Of a DNA stretch of 49,219 bases, positions 40,532-48,873 are shown one piece after another (the first letter of the stretch is position 1; every line of letters begins with the position of its first letter). Source of the DNA: W0P28-013 sp963621145 (GTDB lineage Bacteria; Bacteroidota; Bacteroidia; Bacteroidales; Paludibacteraceae); assembly GCA_963621145.1 (NCBI GenBank), contig CAVFDI010000005.1, positions 1 through 49,219 on the forward strand, given 5' to 3'. The notes beneath the pieces are model-generated. The model saw only the letters and a list, made by a program, of their open reading frames with translations, was not told where the DNA came from and did no database searches. Position numbers and translations under genes: made by a program.

Positions 40532-40539
40532 TATCTTTG
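40532..40539 (+). promoter_or_regulatory. -7 promoter element of the FAD oxidoreductase gene
   Basis: TATCTTTG matches the consensus; a TTG lies 23 bases upstream, slightly too far. The predicted start near 40546 supports the ATG at 40563 rather than an upstream in-frame start at 40527. Confidence 0.5.
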
Positions 40540-40562
40540 CACCATATTTTCTTGCGATTTTT

Positions 40563-42053
40563 ATGAAAATTGTGATAATAGGTGGCGGAATTGCGGGTCT
40601 CACGGCTGGCATTTATGCCCAGAAAAATGGTTTTGAGAGCGAAATCTACGAACGCCACGCCATTGTGGGCGGACAATGCACTGGCTGGGTGCGGCAAGGC
40701 TACAAACTCGACAACTGCGTGCATTGGCTCACTGGCACAAATCCGCAAAAGGACATTAACAAACTGTGGCAAGATGTAGGCGTACTTGGCGACGACATCG
40801 AGGTGATTCAGCACGAGTCGTTCATGCGCGTTGAACTCGACGGCATGGCCATCGAACTGTGGCACGACATCGACCGTCTGCGCAACGACCTGCTGGCGCT
40901 CTCGCCCGAAGATAAGGACGCTATCGAAGATTTTGTGCGCACCGTCAATGTCTATCGCGATGTGATGATGCCCGCTTTGAAACCGCTCGAACAGCACAAC
41001 ATTTTCGACTGGATTAGGCTGATAAAAGGCATGCGTCGCTTGGGACGAATTCATCGCAAATACTCCAAAGTGTCCATTCCTGAGTACGCCGAACGGTTCA
41101 AACATCCGCTCATTCGCAAACTCATCACCACCTACATGCCAAAATCGTACAATGTGTCGTCGCTGCTCTATGTTTTCGGCACTTTCTGCGATGGCAATGG
41201 CGCACTGCCGCGCGGTGGCTCGTTTGGTATGATAGAACACATGAAGGCGCGCTACGAATCGCTTGGCGGAAAGATATTTACCAACCACGAGGCCGAAAAA
41301 ATCGACATTTCGCTCGGTCGCGCTCGCTGCGTGCATTTCAAAAATGGCGTTACTGCCACGGGCGATTACATCATTTGCGCTTGCGACACGCACATCACCT
41401 TCAGCCGACTGATTGGCCACGGATTGATGGACAAATTCTTCATCAACCACTATCATCGGCACAAAGAACACCCGCTCTACAGCACGCTCAACTGCTTTTT
41501 TGGCGTCGATGCCGACCACGGAATGCCCAGCACAACGGTCACTTTCGATTGCGAGCCTTACATGGTGAATGGCGTGGCGGAGAATAACATTTTGGTGAAA
41601 AATTTCGACTACGAGCCATCGTTTGCGCCCGAAGGAAAATCGCTGCTGCAGACGCTTTTGGTGCAATATGAGAACGATTTTGATTATTGGGAAAATCTCT
41701 ACAAAACCGATCGTGCGGCCTACAAAGCCGAAAAAATGCGCATTGCCGAGGAGGTGAAACAGCGACTCGAGGTGCGTTTCCCAGCCATGGCGGGCAAAAT
41801 AACCATTCTCGATGTGGTTACACCAATGACTTACAATCGTTTTTGCGGGGCTTACAAAGGCGCGTACATGAGTTTCATTCTCACACCGTTTGCCGAAAAA
41901 CAGACTAGTCGTGGCACATTCCCGCACATTCACAATCTGGTTCTGGCTGGTCAGTGGCTGCAACCGCCAGGAGGTCTGCCAAACGCTGTTGTGACGGGTC
42001 GTTTCGCCATTCAGCGCATCTGCAAAAAGGCGCACATAAAGTTTAAAAGTTGA
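40563..42053 (+). CDS. FAD-dependent oxidoreductase, phytoene-desaturase/CrtISO-like
   Basis: This 496-residue flavoprotein starts with the dinucleotide-binding motif GGGIAGLTAGIYAQKNG. The conserved VGGQCTGW region follows, and a C-terminal motif AGQWLQPPGGLPNAVVTGR closes the FAD site. It matches the amine-oxidase/phytoene-desaturase-like superfamily. No other carotenoid genes are nearby, so a carotenoid role is not supported, and the substrate is unknown. The gene diverges from the toxin-antitoxin locus and is followed by a 145-base spacer of repeats and palindromes before the amylase gene. Start chosen at 40563 from the promoter position and because the FAD motif begins within five residues. 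Confidence 0.83.
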   Translation: MKIVIIGGGIAGLTAGIYAQKNGFESEIYERHAIVGGQCTGWVRQGYKLDNCVHWLTGTNPQKDINKLWQDVGVLGDDIEVIQHESFMRVELDGMAIELWHDIDRLRNDLLALSPEDKDAIEDFVRTVNVYRDVMMPALKPLEQHNIFDWIRLIKGMRRLGRIHRKYSKVSIPEYAERFKHPLIRKLITTYMPKSYNVSSLLYVFGTFCDGNGALPRGGSFGMIEHMKARYESLGGKIFTNHEAEKIDISLGRARCVHFKNGVTATGDYIICACDTHITFSRLIGHGLMDKFFINHYHRHKEHPLYSTLNCFFGVDADHGMPSTTVTFDCEPYMVNGVAENNILVKNFDYEPSFAPEGKSLLQTLLVQYENDFDYWENLYKTDRAAYKAEKMRIAEEVKQRLEVRFPAMAGKITILDVVTPMTYNRFCGAYKGAYMSFILTPFAEKQTSRGTFPHIHNLVLAGQWLQPPGGLPNAVVTGRFAIQRICKKAHIKFKS

Positions 42054-42068
42054 AAGATGAAAGTAGGA

Positions 42069-42085
42069 ACGCACCGAGTGCGTCC
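42069..42085. repeat. Palindrome ACGCACCGAGTGCGTCC, copy in amylase spacer
   Basis: It matches the core of the 33333-33361 palindrome (GGACGCACCGAGTGCGTCC) with one extra base in the left arm. It follows the oxidoreductase stop by about 15 bases and could act as a weak stop signal, although no T-run is present. Confidence 0.65.
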
Positions 42086-42104
42086 GTGCAGAAATATCGA
42101 AATT

Positions 42105-42182
42105 TGCGGTTCGACAGGCTCACCGCCCACAAATCAATCTGAAATCTGAAATTTGAAATCTGAAATTTGAAATTAGAAATCT
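42105..42182. repeat. TGCGGTTCGACAGGCTCA module plus six GAAATYN heptamers
   Basis: The 18-base module (42105-42122) matches 1497-1514. Six 7-base units (GAAATCT, GAAATTT, GAAATCT, GAAATTT, GAAATTA, GAAATCT) occupy 42141-42182, ending 16 bases before the amylase start codon. No promoter was recognised in this spacer. Confidence 0.85.
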
Positions 42183-42198
42183 GAATTTTCTCCCTCCC

Positions 42199-45003
42199 AT
42201 GAAAAAACTTCTCTCCATCGCGGCATTTGTGTTTGCTGCAGTAGTCGCGCTGAATGCGCAAGTAACCACCGAACCTGCCATCATTCAAAAGGGCTATTCT
42301 GGTGCAATAAAAGTGATTTTCAATCCTGCCGAGGGCAACAAAGGCATGGTTGGCGCCACCGCTTGTTACGCTCACACGGGCTTAATAACCGCCCAAAGTG
42401 CGTCTAGCGCTGACTGGAAATATGCTACCAACACTTGGCGTGGCGGCGACGCTAAATACAAAATGACCAAAGATGGCTCGAATTGGGTGCTGAACATCAG
42501 CAACATCAACGACTTCTACGGCTGCCCCAAATCGGAAGAAATACTAAAGATGGCGTTCGTCTTCAACGATGGCCCTAGCGGCACGAAAGAGGGCAAAACG
42601 GCATCGGGCGGCGACATTTTTGTGGAACTTGACGAAGCGGGATTGTCGGCCAAAATCGACCATTCGCTCAGCGAAATCAGTTCGAAAGGTACATCGGTTA
42701 CGCTCACTTGTAATGCCACTAGCGCAGCCACACTCACGCTCACGCAAAATGGCGCAACGGTGAAGACAGCCACAGGCACGCAAATGACCTACACCACCAC
42801 GCTCTCGAACACGGGCGATTACAAATTTGTGCTTGTGGCCAAAACCGCTACCGAAACAGCCGCAGATAGCGCAGCGACTACTGTTCCAACCACTGCCGTC
42901 ACGGCTATGCGCCCAAGCGGCATCGACAATGGGCACTATTACGACGCCGACGATTCTACAAAAGTTACGCTCTGCACCTACGCCGCCAGCAAAACTTCGC
43001 CAGCGCGAAATGTGTTTGTAGTGGGCGATTTCAACGATTGGACGGTGTCGAACGAATACCAGATGAAACGCGATGGCAACTATTTTTGGATAGAGATTGA
43101 TGGCTTGACACCGCGCCAAGAGTACGCCTACCAGTATGTGGTGGTGCGCGACGATGGCGAAGTGGTGCGCATCGACGACCTGTATGCCGAAAAAGTGCTG
43201 CACCCCAACGACCAATACGAGCCGAGAACAGTTGACCCAACACTGCGCGAATACCCATCGAAAGCCGATGGCTATGTGTCTGTTATTCAGACTAATAAGC
43301 CAAAATTTGCTTGGAGCGATGCCACACTCAATTTCAAGCGTCCGAACAAAGATAACCTCATAATCTACGAAATGTGGGTCTACGATTTTACGCCCGATCG
43401 CTCGTACCAAGGTGTGATCGACCGCTTGGATTATCTCGAAAATCTTGGAATAAATGCCCTCGAACTGATGCCGATAACTGAATTCGACGGCAACTATAAC
43501 TGGGGCTACAGCCCGAACCACTACTTTGCGCCCGACAAGGCTTACGGTAGCGAAAATGACCTAAAAACGCTTATCGACGAGTGTCACAAACGCGGCATCG
43601 CGGTGATATTGGATATGGTGTTCAACCACGCCACTGGTCTGAACCCGATGAACAAACTCTATCCCTACGGCGACGATTTGAAATACAATCCGTGGTTCAA
43701 TGTTACAGCGCCCCACAGCGACAATGTTTATGAGGACTGGAACCACGATTTCGAACCTGCCAAAACCATGTTCAAACGCGCGCTGCAGTATTGGCTCACC
43801 GAATACAAAATTGATGGCTACCGCATGGACTTGGCGCATGGTTTTTGTGGCGCAACTTGCAGTACGCTTGGCGCAAATCTTTCGGAATATAATTCTACGG
43901 TGAAAGCCACTTCGGCCGATGCCTATTTCATTCAAGAGTATTGGGGAAACAATCCAACGCAAGCCACGCTCGTGAACCAAGGCATGATGTGCTGGGCTGG
44001 CGGCAGCGGACTGAACAACGCCTACGGCCAAACTGCTATGGGTTGGCTCAAAGATGGCGATGGACTCGATGCAAACAGCGCCAACAAAGGCGATGGCTAC
44101 ATCACCTACTGCAACAGCCACGACGAGGAACGCAACTTCTTCAAAGCCAAACAGTGGGGCAATGGCGCGATGCAAACCGACGAAACCATTCGTTGCCACC
44201 GCGTGCCGCTGAATATCGCGTTCAATGTGCTGCTCAATGGCTCGCACATGTTCTATCAATTCGATGAACTTGGCTACGATTTCTCGAAATATCAAAACAT
44301 CAACGGAGCGTTTGGCAACGACGATAGTGGCAACTATAAACTTACTCCGTCGGTCAACGAAGGCGCAAAAACTGGCACAAAACCGCGTCCCGAGTCGCAC
44401 GGCTATTTCGCGGAAGGACCGCACATGCAGGCCTATCAGCAGGTGGCGCAACTCATCCGTCTGCGTACGCAACTGCTCACTTCGGTGTTCGAAGGCAATC
44501 CAACCTCCGTTTCGATTGGCTCGGGAAAATCTATTCGCACCATTCAGTGGGGAAGCGATGTGTATGTGGTGGGCAATTTCTCGGCCACCGCTGCGCAAAC
44601 AGCAACCATTCCTGCTGGCACTTGGTACGACTATCTTGGTGGCGGCACTAGCGTGGCTGGCGGCAGCACCGTAACGCTGCAAGTGGGCGATCTGCTCATC
44701 TTGACAAACAAAAAACTCGACTTGCCCGAAGTGCCATCGTCGTACGACTATGTCTACGTTGGCATCAACAGCGTGGAGGCAGCGCAGCAAGGTTTTGTCT
44801 ACCCAACTGTAACCGACGGCATGCTCTATATCGCCAGCGAAGAACTGCCGCAACGCATTCAGATTTACGCTGTGAATGGCGCACTTGTGGAGACTGCAAG
44901 TCATGCCAACAGCCTGAATGTGAGCGATTTAAAACAAGGCCTCTATGTGATGGTGGTTTCGTACCAAAAGACGCAAGAGGTCTACAAATTCATTCGCAAG
45001 TAG
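42199..45003 (+). CDS. Secreted GH13 alpha-amylase with T9SS tail
   Basis: This 934-residue enzyme has a signal peptide (AAFVFAAVVALNAQ), an N-terminal module of about 130 residues with aromatic and GGDAKYKMT patterns suggestive of a starch-binding module, an Ig/E-set-like stretch (about 155-235) and a CBM48-like region (FVVGDFNDWT, about 270-355). The GH13 barrel (about 385-790) carries region I DMVFNHAT, region II GYRMDLAHG (nucleophile aspartate), region III YFIQEYWG (acid/base glutamate) and region IV YCNSHDEER, so catalysis should be intact. A C-terminal beta domain is followed by a T9SS sorting tail (RIQIYAVNGALVETA, GLYVMVVSYQ). It would degrade starch or glycogen outside the cell. No SusC/D pair is nearby, so this is not a classical Sus locus. 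Confidence 0.92.
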   Translation: MKKLLSIAAFVFAAVVALNAQVTTEPAIIQKGYSGAIKVIFNPAEGNKGMVGATACYAHTGLITAQSASSADWKYATNTWRGGDAKYKMTKDGSNWVLNISNINDFYGCPKSEEILKMAFVFNDGPSGTKEGKTASGGDIFVELDEAGLSAKIDHSLSEISSKGTSVTLTCNATSAATLTLTQNGATVKTATGTQMTYTTTLSNTGDYKFVLVAKTATETAADSAATTVPTTAVTAMRPSGIDNGHYYDADDSTKVTLCTYAASKTSPARNVFVVGDFNDWTVSNEYQMKRDGNYFWIEIDGLTPRQEYAYQYVVVRDDGEVVRIDDLYAEKVLHPNDQYEPRTVDPTLREYPSKADGYVSVIQTNKPKFAWSDATLNFKRPNKDNLIIYEMWVYDFTPDRSYQGVIDRLDYLENLGINALELMPITEFDGNYNWGYSPNHYFAPDKAYGSENDLKTLIDECHKRGIAVILDMVFNHATGLNPMNKLYPYGDDLKYNPWFNVTAPHSDNVYEDWNHDFEPAKTMFKRALQYWLTEYKIDGYRMDLAHGFCGATCSTLGANLSEYNSTVKATSADAYFIQEYWGNNPTQATLVNQGMMCWAGGSGLNNAYGQTAMGWLKDGDGLDANSANKGDGYITYCNSHDEERNFFKAKQWGNGAMQTDETIRCHRVPLNIAFNVLLNGSHMFYQFDELGYDFSKYQNINGAFGNDDSGNYKLTPSVNEGAKTGTKPRPESHGYFAEGPHMQAYQQVAQLIRLRTQLLTSVFEGNPTSVSIGSGKSIRTIQWGSDVYVVGNFSATAAQTATIPAGTWYDYLGGGTSVAGGSTVTLQVGDLLILTNKKLDLPEVPSSYDYVYVGINSVEAAQQGFVYPTVTDGMLYIASEELPQRIQIYAVNGALVETASHANSLNVSDLKQGLYVMVVSYQKTQEVYKFIRK

Positions 45004-45040
45004 GCTAGGGGTTAGAGTTGAGAGGTTATCGTTTATAAAA

Positions 45041-45168
45041 GAGTAAGGACAAAAGACTTTTTTAATTATCTAATTATCTAATTTCCAATTGTTTAATTAA
45101 TTTTTTTAGATGCGTTTTTGCTTACAATAACTAGAAACCAGAAATCTGAAATTTGAAATTTGAAATTT
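45041..45168 (+). repeat. Mosaic repeat R3, copy 2 (upstream of DUF4271)
   Basis: The order is GAGTAAGGACAAAAGACTTT, octamers AATTATCT, TCCAATTGTTTAATT, GCGTTTTTGCTTACAATAAC, TAGAAACCAGAAATCT and GAAATTT heptamers (45141-45168). It matches the region upstream of rel (27220-27360, minus). The array ends within the TTG start codon of the DUF4271 gene. Confidence 0.78.
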
Positions 45169-45868
45169 GAATTCATTTCCCGAAATATTACGCGCGGCTT
45201 CGTGGTCCGATTCGCCTGCGGTGGGCATTACGCTGTTGGCACTTTTTGTGGTGTTGATAGTGGCAATGCGCTTCGTTGGCTCGTTCCACACCGAGACTTT
45301 GCACTATTTCTTCCAAAACAAACAGCGTGTGTCGTATGCTCAAGCCGATGGCGACAATGCCATGGTGGCAACGCTGCTGCTCACAGTGTTTTCGGTGGTG
45401 TCGTACGGACTGTTTCTTGCGCTGGGTTTCACCTATCGCTGTCAGCTGCCGTTTGTGCCGATGCGCAGTGCGTGGTTGCCGCTCATTTTCACTGTGGTGG
45501 TGCTGGTGTGGATGCTCGTGCAGTGGCTTCTGCTGAAGATGGCGGGCTATTGCACCGACAAAAGTCGTGAGATGCTGCAGCTCATTCGCGCATTTTTCGC
45601 TGTATTCATCATGGTTGGGCTGATAATTTTTCCTGTGGTGGTGGGCATGGTCTACGCTCCGCAAAATGTTTTCGTAGTGCTTTTCTACATCGGTTTTGCG
45701 GCCATGGGAATAGGCGGTGTGCTGCTCACAATCAAATGTTTACAACTTTTTTTTAGCGGAATAGGTACTGTGTGTTATTTAATTTTGTACCTTTGCACCC
45801 TTGAAATTTTGCCCATTTTACTACTCGGAAATGTGGTGAAATCTCTAATGGCAAATGTGTTAAATTAA
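45167..45868 (+). CDS. DUF4271 membrane protein
   Basis: This 233-residue integral membrane protein is probably a Bacteroidota-only family member. About six to seven hydrophobic helices are visible, starting with GITLLALFVVLIVAMRF and ending with LCTLEILPILLLGNVVK. No catalytic motif is recognised and the function is unknown. The start is unusual: upstream in frame is a TGA at 45161-45163, the first ATG would remove the first helix, and the only reasonable initiator is the TTG at 45167, which is built from the last bases of a GAAATTT heptamer and the first G of the next. hemD follows after 12 bases, and the end of this gene carries a consensus -7 element. Confidence 0.78.
   Translation: MNSFPEILRAASWSDSPAVGITLLALFVVLIVAMRFVGSFHTETLHYFFQNKQRVSYAQADGDNAMVATLLLTVFSVVSYGLFLALGFTYRCQLPFVPMRSAWLPLIFTVVVLVWMLVQWLLLKMAGYCTDKSREMLQLIRAFFAVFIMVGLIIFPVVVGMVYAPQNVFVVLFYIGFAAMGIGGVLLTIKCLQLFFSGIGTVCYLILYLCTLEILPILLLGNVVKSLMANVLN
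45788..45795 (+). promoter_or_regulatory. Internal -7 promoter element for hemD-rnpA
   Basis: TACCTTTG lies inside the coding end of the DUF4271 gene, about 93 bases before the hemD start. No TTTG is found 19-21 bases upstream, so strength is uncertain, but the 8-base match is perfect. Confidence 0.4.
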
Positions 45869-45880
45869 ACTCACAACACC

Positions 45881-46636
45881 TTGAAAATCAAAAAGATATT
45901 GGTTTCGCAGCCGAAGCCTGAAAGCGAAAAATCGCCCTATTTCGACATCGCTGAAAAATACAATGTAACCATTGATTTCCGGCCATTTATTAAGGTCGAC
46001 CCCATTTCAGCGATTGAATTTCGTCAACAAAAAGTCAATATTGGCGACCACAACGCTGTAGTTTTCACATCGCGCCACGCAGTCGATCACTTTTTCCGCC
46101 TGGCCAACGAAACACGCACCAAAATAAGCATGGATATGCAGTATTTTTGCGTGTCGGAAAAGGTAGCAAACTATCTGCACAAATACATCGACTACCGCAA
46201 ACGCAAAGTGCATTACGGCACCACCAACCTTGTGCGCGATATGTTCCCAGTGATTTTGCGCCACAAAGAGCTGAACTTCTTGGTTGTTCTCTCGGCCGAC
46301 CACAACAACGAAATCTCCGATTGGATGGATTCGATGGACATCAAACACAGCGTTGGCATGATGTATCGCACTGTGAGCAACGATTTCGGTCCCGACGAGA
46401 CGCTCGACTACGACATGATGCTCTTCTTCAGTCCGCAAGGCATCAGCGCACTGCAAAAGAATTTCCCCAATTTTGAACAGGGCGAAATGCAGATTGGCTG
46501 TCTTGGTGCTGGAACGGCTACTGCCGCGCGTGCTGCTGGTCTTCGCCTCGACTTGGAAGCAGGTCCTACGGCGCAATACACCTCCATCACCATGGCACTC
46601 GATGCCTTCTTGAAAGAGAGCAACAAACGCAAATAA
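45881..46636 (+). CDS. hemD: Uroporphyrinogen-III synthase
   Basis: This 251-residue enzyme closes hydroxymethylbilane into uroporphyrinogen III in haem biosynthesis. The fold has two similar domains linked by two strands, visible as VFTSRHAVDHFF and MMLFFSPQGISALQKNF, the repeated 'fTSxxav' type motif. The ending LGAGTATAARAAGLRLDLEA is also typical. Sequence conservation in HemD is low, but the gene order DUF4271-hemD-rnpA-yidD is recurrent in this phylum and supports the call. The start is TTG (45881), 12 bases after the DUF4271 stop. The stop TAA overlaps the rnpA ATG by one base. Confidence 0.85.
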   Translation: MKIKKILVSQPKPESEKSPYFDIAEKYNVTIDFRPFIKVDPISAIEFRQQKVNIGDHNAVVFTSRHAVDHFFRLANETRTKISMDMQYFCVSEKVANYLHKYIDYRKRKVHYGTTNLVRDMFPVILRHKELNFLVVLSADHNNEISDWMDSMDIKHSVGMMYRTVSNDFGPDETLDYDMMLFFSPQGISALQKNFPNFEQGEMQIGCLGAGTATAARAAGLRLDLEAGPTAQYTSITMALDAFLKESNKRK

Positions 46637-47031
46637 TGCGCCTTACTTTCGATAAACGGCAACATTTGAAAAGCGAAAATGCCATCGACACGCTCTTCGC
46701 CGAAGGGCGGAAATTTATGGCATTCCCTTTTCGTGTGGTCTATCGTGCCATGCCGCGCCAAACCGACGACGAATGGCCTGTGCAGGTGCTTACTGTGGCG
46801 CGCAAACGACTCTATCGCCACGCTGTGGATCGTAACCATGTGAAACGCCTGCTGCGCGAAGCCTACCGACTGCATCAAACGCCGCTTGTGGAGGCACTCA
46901 ACGAGAAAAATCTGACTCTTCACATCGCCTTTGTTAGCATCAGCCCCACGCCGCCAACCTTCAAAAGCATCGAAAAACAGATGACAGCCGCCATCGAAAA
47001 ACTCTGTGACCAATTGATAATTGACAATTGA
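46636..47031 (+). CDS. rnpA: Ribonuclease P protein component
   Basis: This 131-residue basic protein assists the RNase P RNA in trimming tRNA 5' leaders. The N-terminal LTFDKRQHLKSENAIDTLFAEGRKF and the RNR motif region AVDRNHVKRLLREAYRLH are the family signatures. It starts on the ATG overlapping the hemD stop. The final codons (CAATTGATAATTGACAATTGA, split here as CAATTGATAATT plus GACAATTGA) fall inside an intergenic repeat module found also at 1463 and 16296, so the last five residues QLIIDN may be repeat-derived. Following it is hairpin H copy 4 and yidD. Confidence 0.93.
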   Translation: MRLTFDKRQHLKSENAIDTLFAEGRKFMAFPFRVVYRAMPRQTDDEWPVQVLTVARKRLYRHAVDRNHVKRLLREAYRLHQTPLVEALNEKNLTLHIAFVSISPTPPTFKSIEKQMTAAIEKLCDQLIIDN

Positions 47032-47061
47032 TAATTTGCAGTCTGTTGTTGAGCGAGTTTC

Positions 47062-47086
47062 AATAACCCCGTAATTCATTGCGGGA
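47062..47086 (+). repeat. Intercistronic hairpin H, copy 4 (rnpA-yidD)
   Basis: AATAAC is followed by CCCGTAA-TTCA-TTGCGGG, a 7-bp stem with a TTCA loop; the outer C faces A instead of G. It ends 48 bases before the preferred TTG start of yidD and overlaps an alternative GTG start at 47087. Confidence 0.65.
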
Positions 47087-47134
47087 GTGAAACCTAGAGC
47101 TTGCAGCTCGCTGTGGAATACACCATCAGAAATC

Positions 47135-47356
47135 TTGAAATCTTTCTTTGCCAAACTTCTCATCTGGCCAATCAGGTTCTATCAACTTGCCATTTCGCCG
47201 CATTTCCCGCCAGCATGTCGGTTCACACCCACTTGCTCGCAGTATGCCATCGAAGCGTTGCGAAAATACGGTCCGCTGAAGGGACTTTGGCTCGCCACAA
47301 AACGCATTTTACGCTGCAATCCGTGGGGCGGAAGTGGCTACGATCCCGTGCCATAG
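47135..47356 (+). CDS. yidD: Membrane protein insertion efficiency factor YidD
   Basis: This 73-residue protein is the small partner that helps YidC insert membrane proteins. The signature core is complete: ACRFTPTCSQYAIEALRKYG, then GLWLATKRILRCNPWGG and the ending GYDPVP, with three conserved cysteines. The N-terminus has a hydrophobic stretch (FFAKLLIWPIRFYQLAI). The start is uncertain: TTG at 47135 gives a normal length, while a GTG at 47087 would add 16 residues encoded partly by the hairpin H repeat, which is less likely. The neighbour rnpA is its usual partner across bacteria. Confidence 0.88.
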   Translation: MKSFFAKLLIWPIRFYQLAISPHFPPACRFTPTCSQYAIEALRKYGPLKGLWLATKRILRCNPWGGSGYDPVP

Positions 47357-47386
47357 CGCAAATTGGTAATTTTCAAGAAAATGAAC

Positions 47387-47416
47387 TTGTTATTAACGAA
47401 AAAAATCGTACCTTTG
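47387..47416 (+). promoter_or_regulatory. Promoter of tig
   Basis: TTG (47387-47389), a 19-base spacer and TACCTTTG (47409-47416) make a near-perfect Bacteroidota promoter, giving a leader of about 33 bases before the trigger factor ATG. Confidence 0.75.
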
Positions 47417-47455
47417 CAGTCCGAAAAAATCGATCATAAATAATCAGACAAAAAT

Positions 47456-48793
47456 ATGAATGTCGAACTAAAAAACACCGATGCCGTAAACGCCATCATC
47501 ACCATTACGATGGTTAAAGACGATTACGCCGAACGAGTAGAGAAAAGACTAAAAGAGTATCGCCGCAAGGCTAACATCCCTGGCTTCCGTCCGGGCATGG
47601 TGCCAATGGGCATGATCAAAAAAATGTATGGCAAAGCCGTCACCGCCGAACAGGTAAACGAACTTTTGGGCGAGCAACTCTACGACTATATCAAGAAAGA
47701 AAACCTCGATGTGCTGGGCGATCCGCTGCCAAACGAGACCGAACAGCCAGTCATCGATTTCGATTCTGAAGAACCCCTGAAATTCGTTTTCGATGTGGCT
47801 TTGGCTCCAGAATTCGACGTCAATCTCACTCAAAAAGACAAAATCGTTTACTACGATATCAAAATCAGCGATGAAGAGGTCGATGAACAGCAGAAACAGA
47901 TTACTACACGTAATGGCGAATTTGTTGTGGTTGATTCTGCTATCGAAGAGAACGACATTGTGAAAATCGATGCTGTGGAGGTTGGTAACGACAAGCGCAA
48001 GGTTGAAGGCGAAATTTTGTCGCCAGCACACTTGAAAGATGACGATCAGAAAGCACTTTTCGTCGGTCGCAAAGCAGGCGATGTGGTTACTTTCAACCCA
48101 CAAAAAGCCATGAACAACGACTACGAGATCGCTTCGTTCCTGCACATCGAGCGCGAGGAAGTAAAAAACATCACTGCCGATTTCACTGCCACCATCACCG
48201 AGGTTAAACGCCACAAAAATGCCGAGCTGAACGAGGATTTGTTCAAAAAAGTCTACCCGAACGACGAGATTAAAGACGTTGCCGCCTTCCGCGCAAAATT
48301 GGCCGAAGAACTGCAAAAATCGTATGTTACCGACAGTGAATATCGTTTTGGAATAGACGCTCGCAATGCGCTCATCAAGAAATTGGAAGGCGTTGCATTT
48401 CCCGATGCTTTCCTGAAACGCTGGGTTCTTGCTACCAACAAAGATTTGACGAGCGAAAAAGTAGAGGAAAACTACAGCGCAATGCTCGACGATTTGAAAT
48501 GGCAACTCATCAAAGGTAAAATTGCCGCGAAAAACGAAATTAAGGTCGAGGAAGCCGATATCGATAAGAGCGCAGAACAATTTGCTCGCATACAGTGGGC
48601 GCAATATGGCATCGCAAATGTGCCCGACAGCCTGCTGAAAAACTACATCGACAGCATGAAAAAGGACAGCAAAACCATGAGCCGTCTGGCCGAACGCGCA
48701 TTCGAACTGAAAGTTCTCGACGTAGTCAAAGCCGCTGTGAAACTCGATAAGAAAGAAATTTCGCTCGACGAATTTCAGAAACTTGCAGACTAA
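47456..48793 (+). CDS. tig: Trigger factor chaperone
   Basis: This 445-residue ribosome-bound chaperone meets nascent chains at the exit tunnel. The N-terminal ribosome-docking loop is visible as NIPGFRPGMVPMGMIKKMYG (residues 41-60), the GFRxGxxP signature. A central region (about 150-240) sits where the FKBP-type PPIase domain is expected; it reads VDEQQKQITTRNGEFVVVDS, but the classic PPIase core is weak, and Bacteroidota versions often have a divergent domain here. The C-terminal helical arms (about 250-430) form the substrate cradle. The gene has its own strong promoter and a terminator at 48821-48850, so it is monocistronic. Confidence 0.92.
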   Translation: MNVELKNTDAVNAIITITMVKDDYAERVEKRLKEYRRKANIPGFRPGMVPMGMIKKMYGKAVTAEQVNELLGEQLYDYIKKENLDVLGDPLPNETEQPVIDFDSEEPLKFVFDVALAPEFDVNLTQKDKIVYYDIKISDEEVDEQQKQITTRNGEFVVVDSAIEENDIVKIDAVEVGNDKRKVEGEILSPAHLKDDDQKALFVGRKAGDVVTFNPQKAMNNDYEIASFLHIEREEVKNITADFTATITEVKRHKNAELNEDLFKKVYPNDEIKDVAAFRAKLAEELQKSYVTDSEYRFGIDARNALIKKLEGVAFPDAFLKRWVLATNKDLTSEKVEENYSAMLDDLKWQLIKGKIAAKNEIKVEEADIDKSAEQFARIQWAQYGIANVPDSLLKNYIDSMKKDSKTMSRLAERAFELKVLDVVKAAVKLDKKEISLDEFQKLAD

Positions 48794-48820
48794 CCATTCA
48801 TAGAGATAAAAAGCAGGCAG

Positions 48821-48850
48821 GTTCTTCTCTCGGGGAGAACTTGTTTGTTT
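48821..48850 (+). terminator. Intrinsic terminator after tig
   Basis: GTTCTTC (48821-48827) pairs with GGAGAAC (48834-48840), including one T.G pair, around a six-base loop, followed by a T-rich tail TTGTTTGTTTTAT. Confidence 0.7.
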
Positions 48851-48873
48851 TATAGCACTAAAATTTGATTTCT

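Noticed and set aside
42141..42182. Heptamer array considered as CRISPR or as replication iterons
   Set aside because: Units are 7 bases with no spacers between them, no cas genes are present and no replication initiator gene lies nearby.
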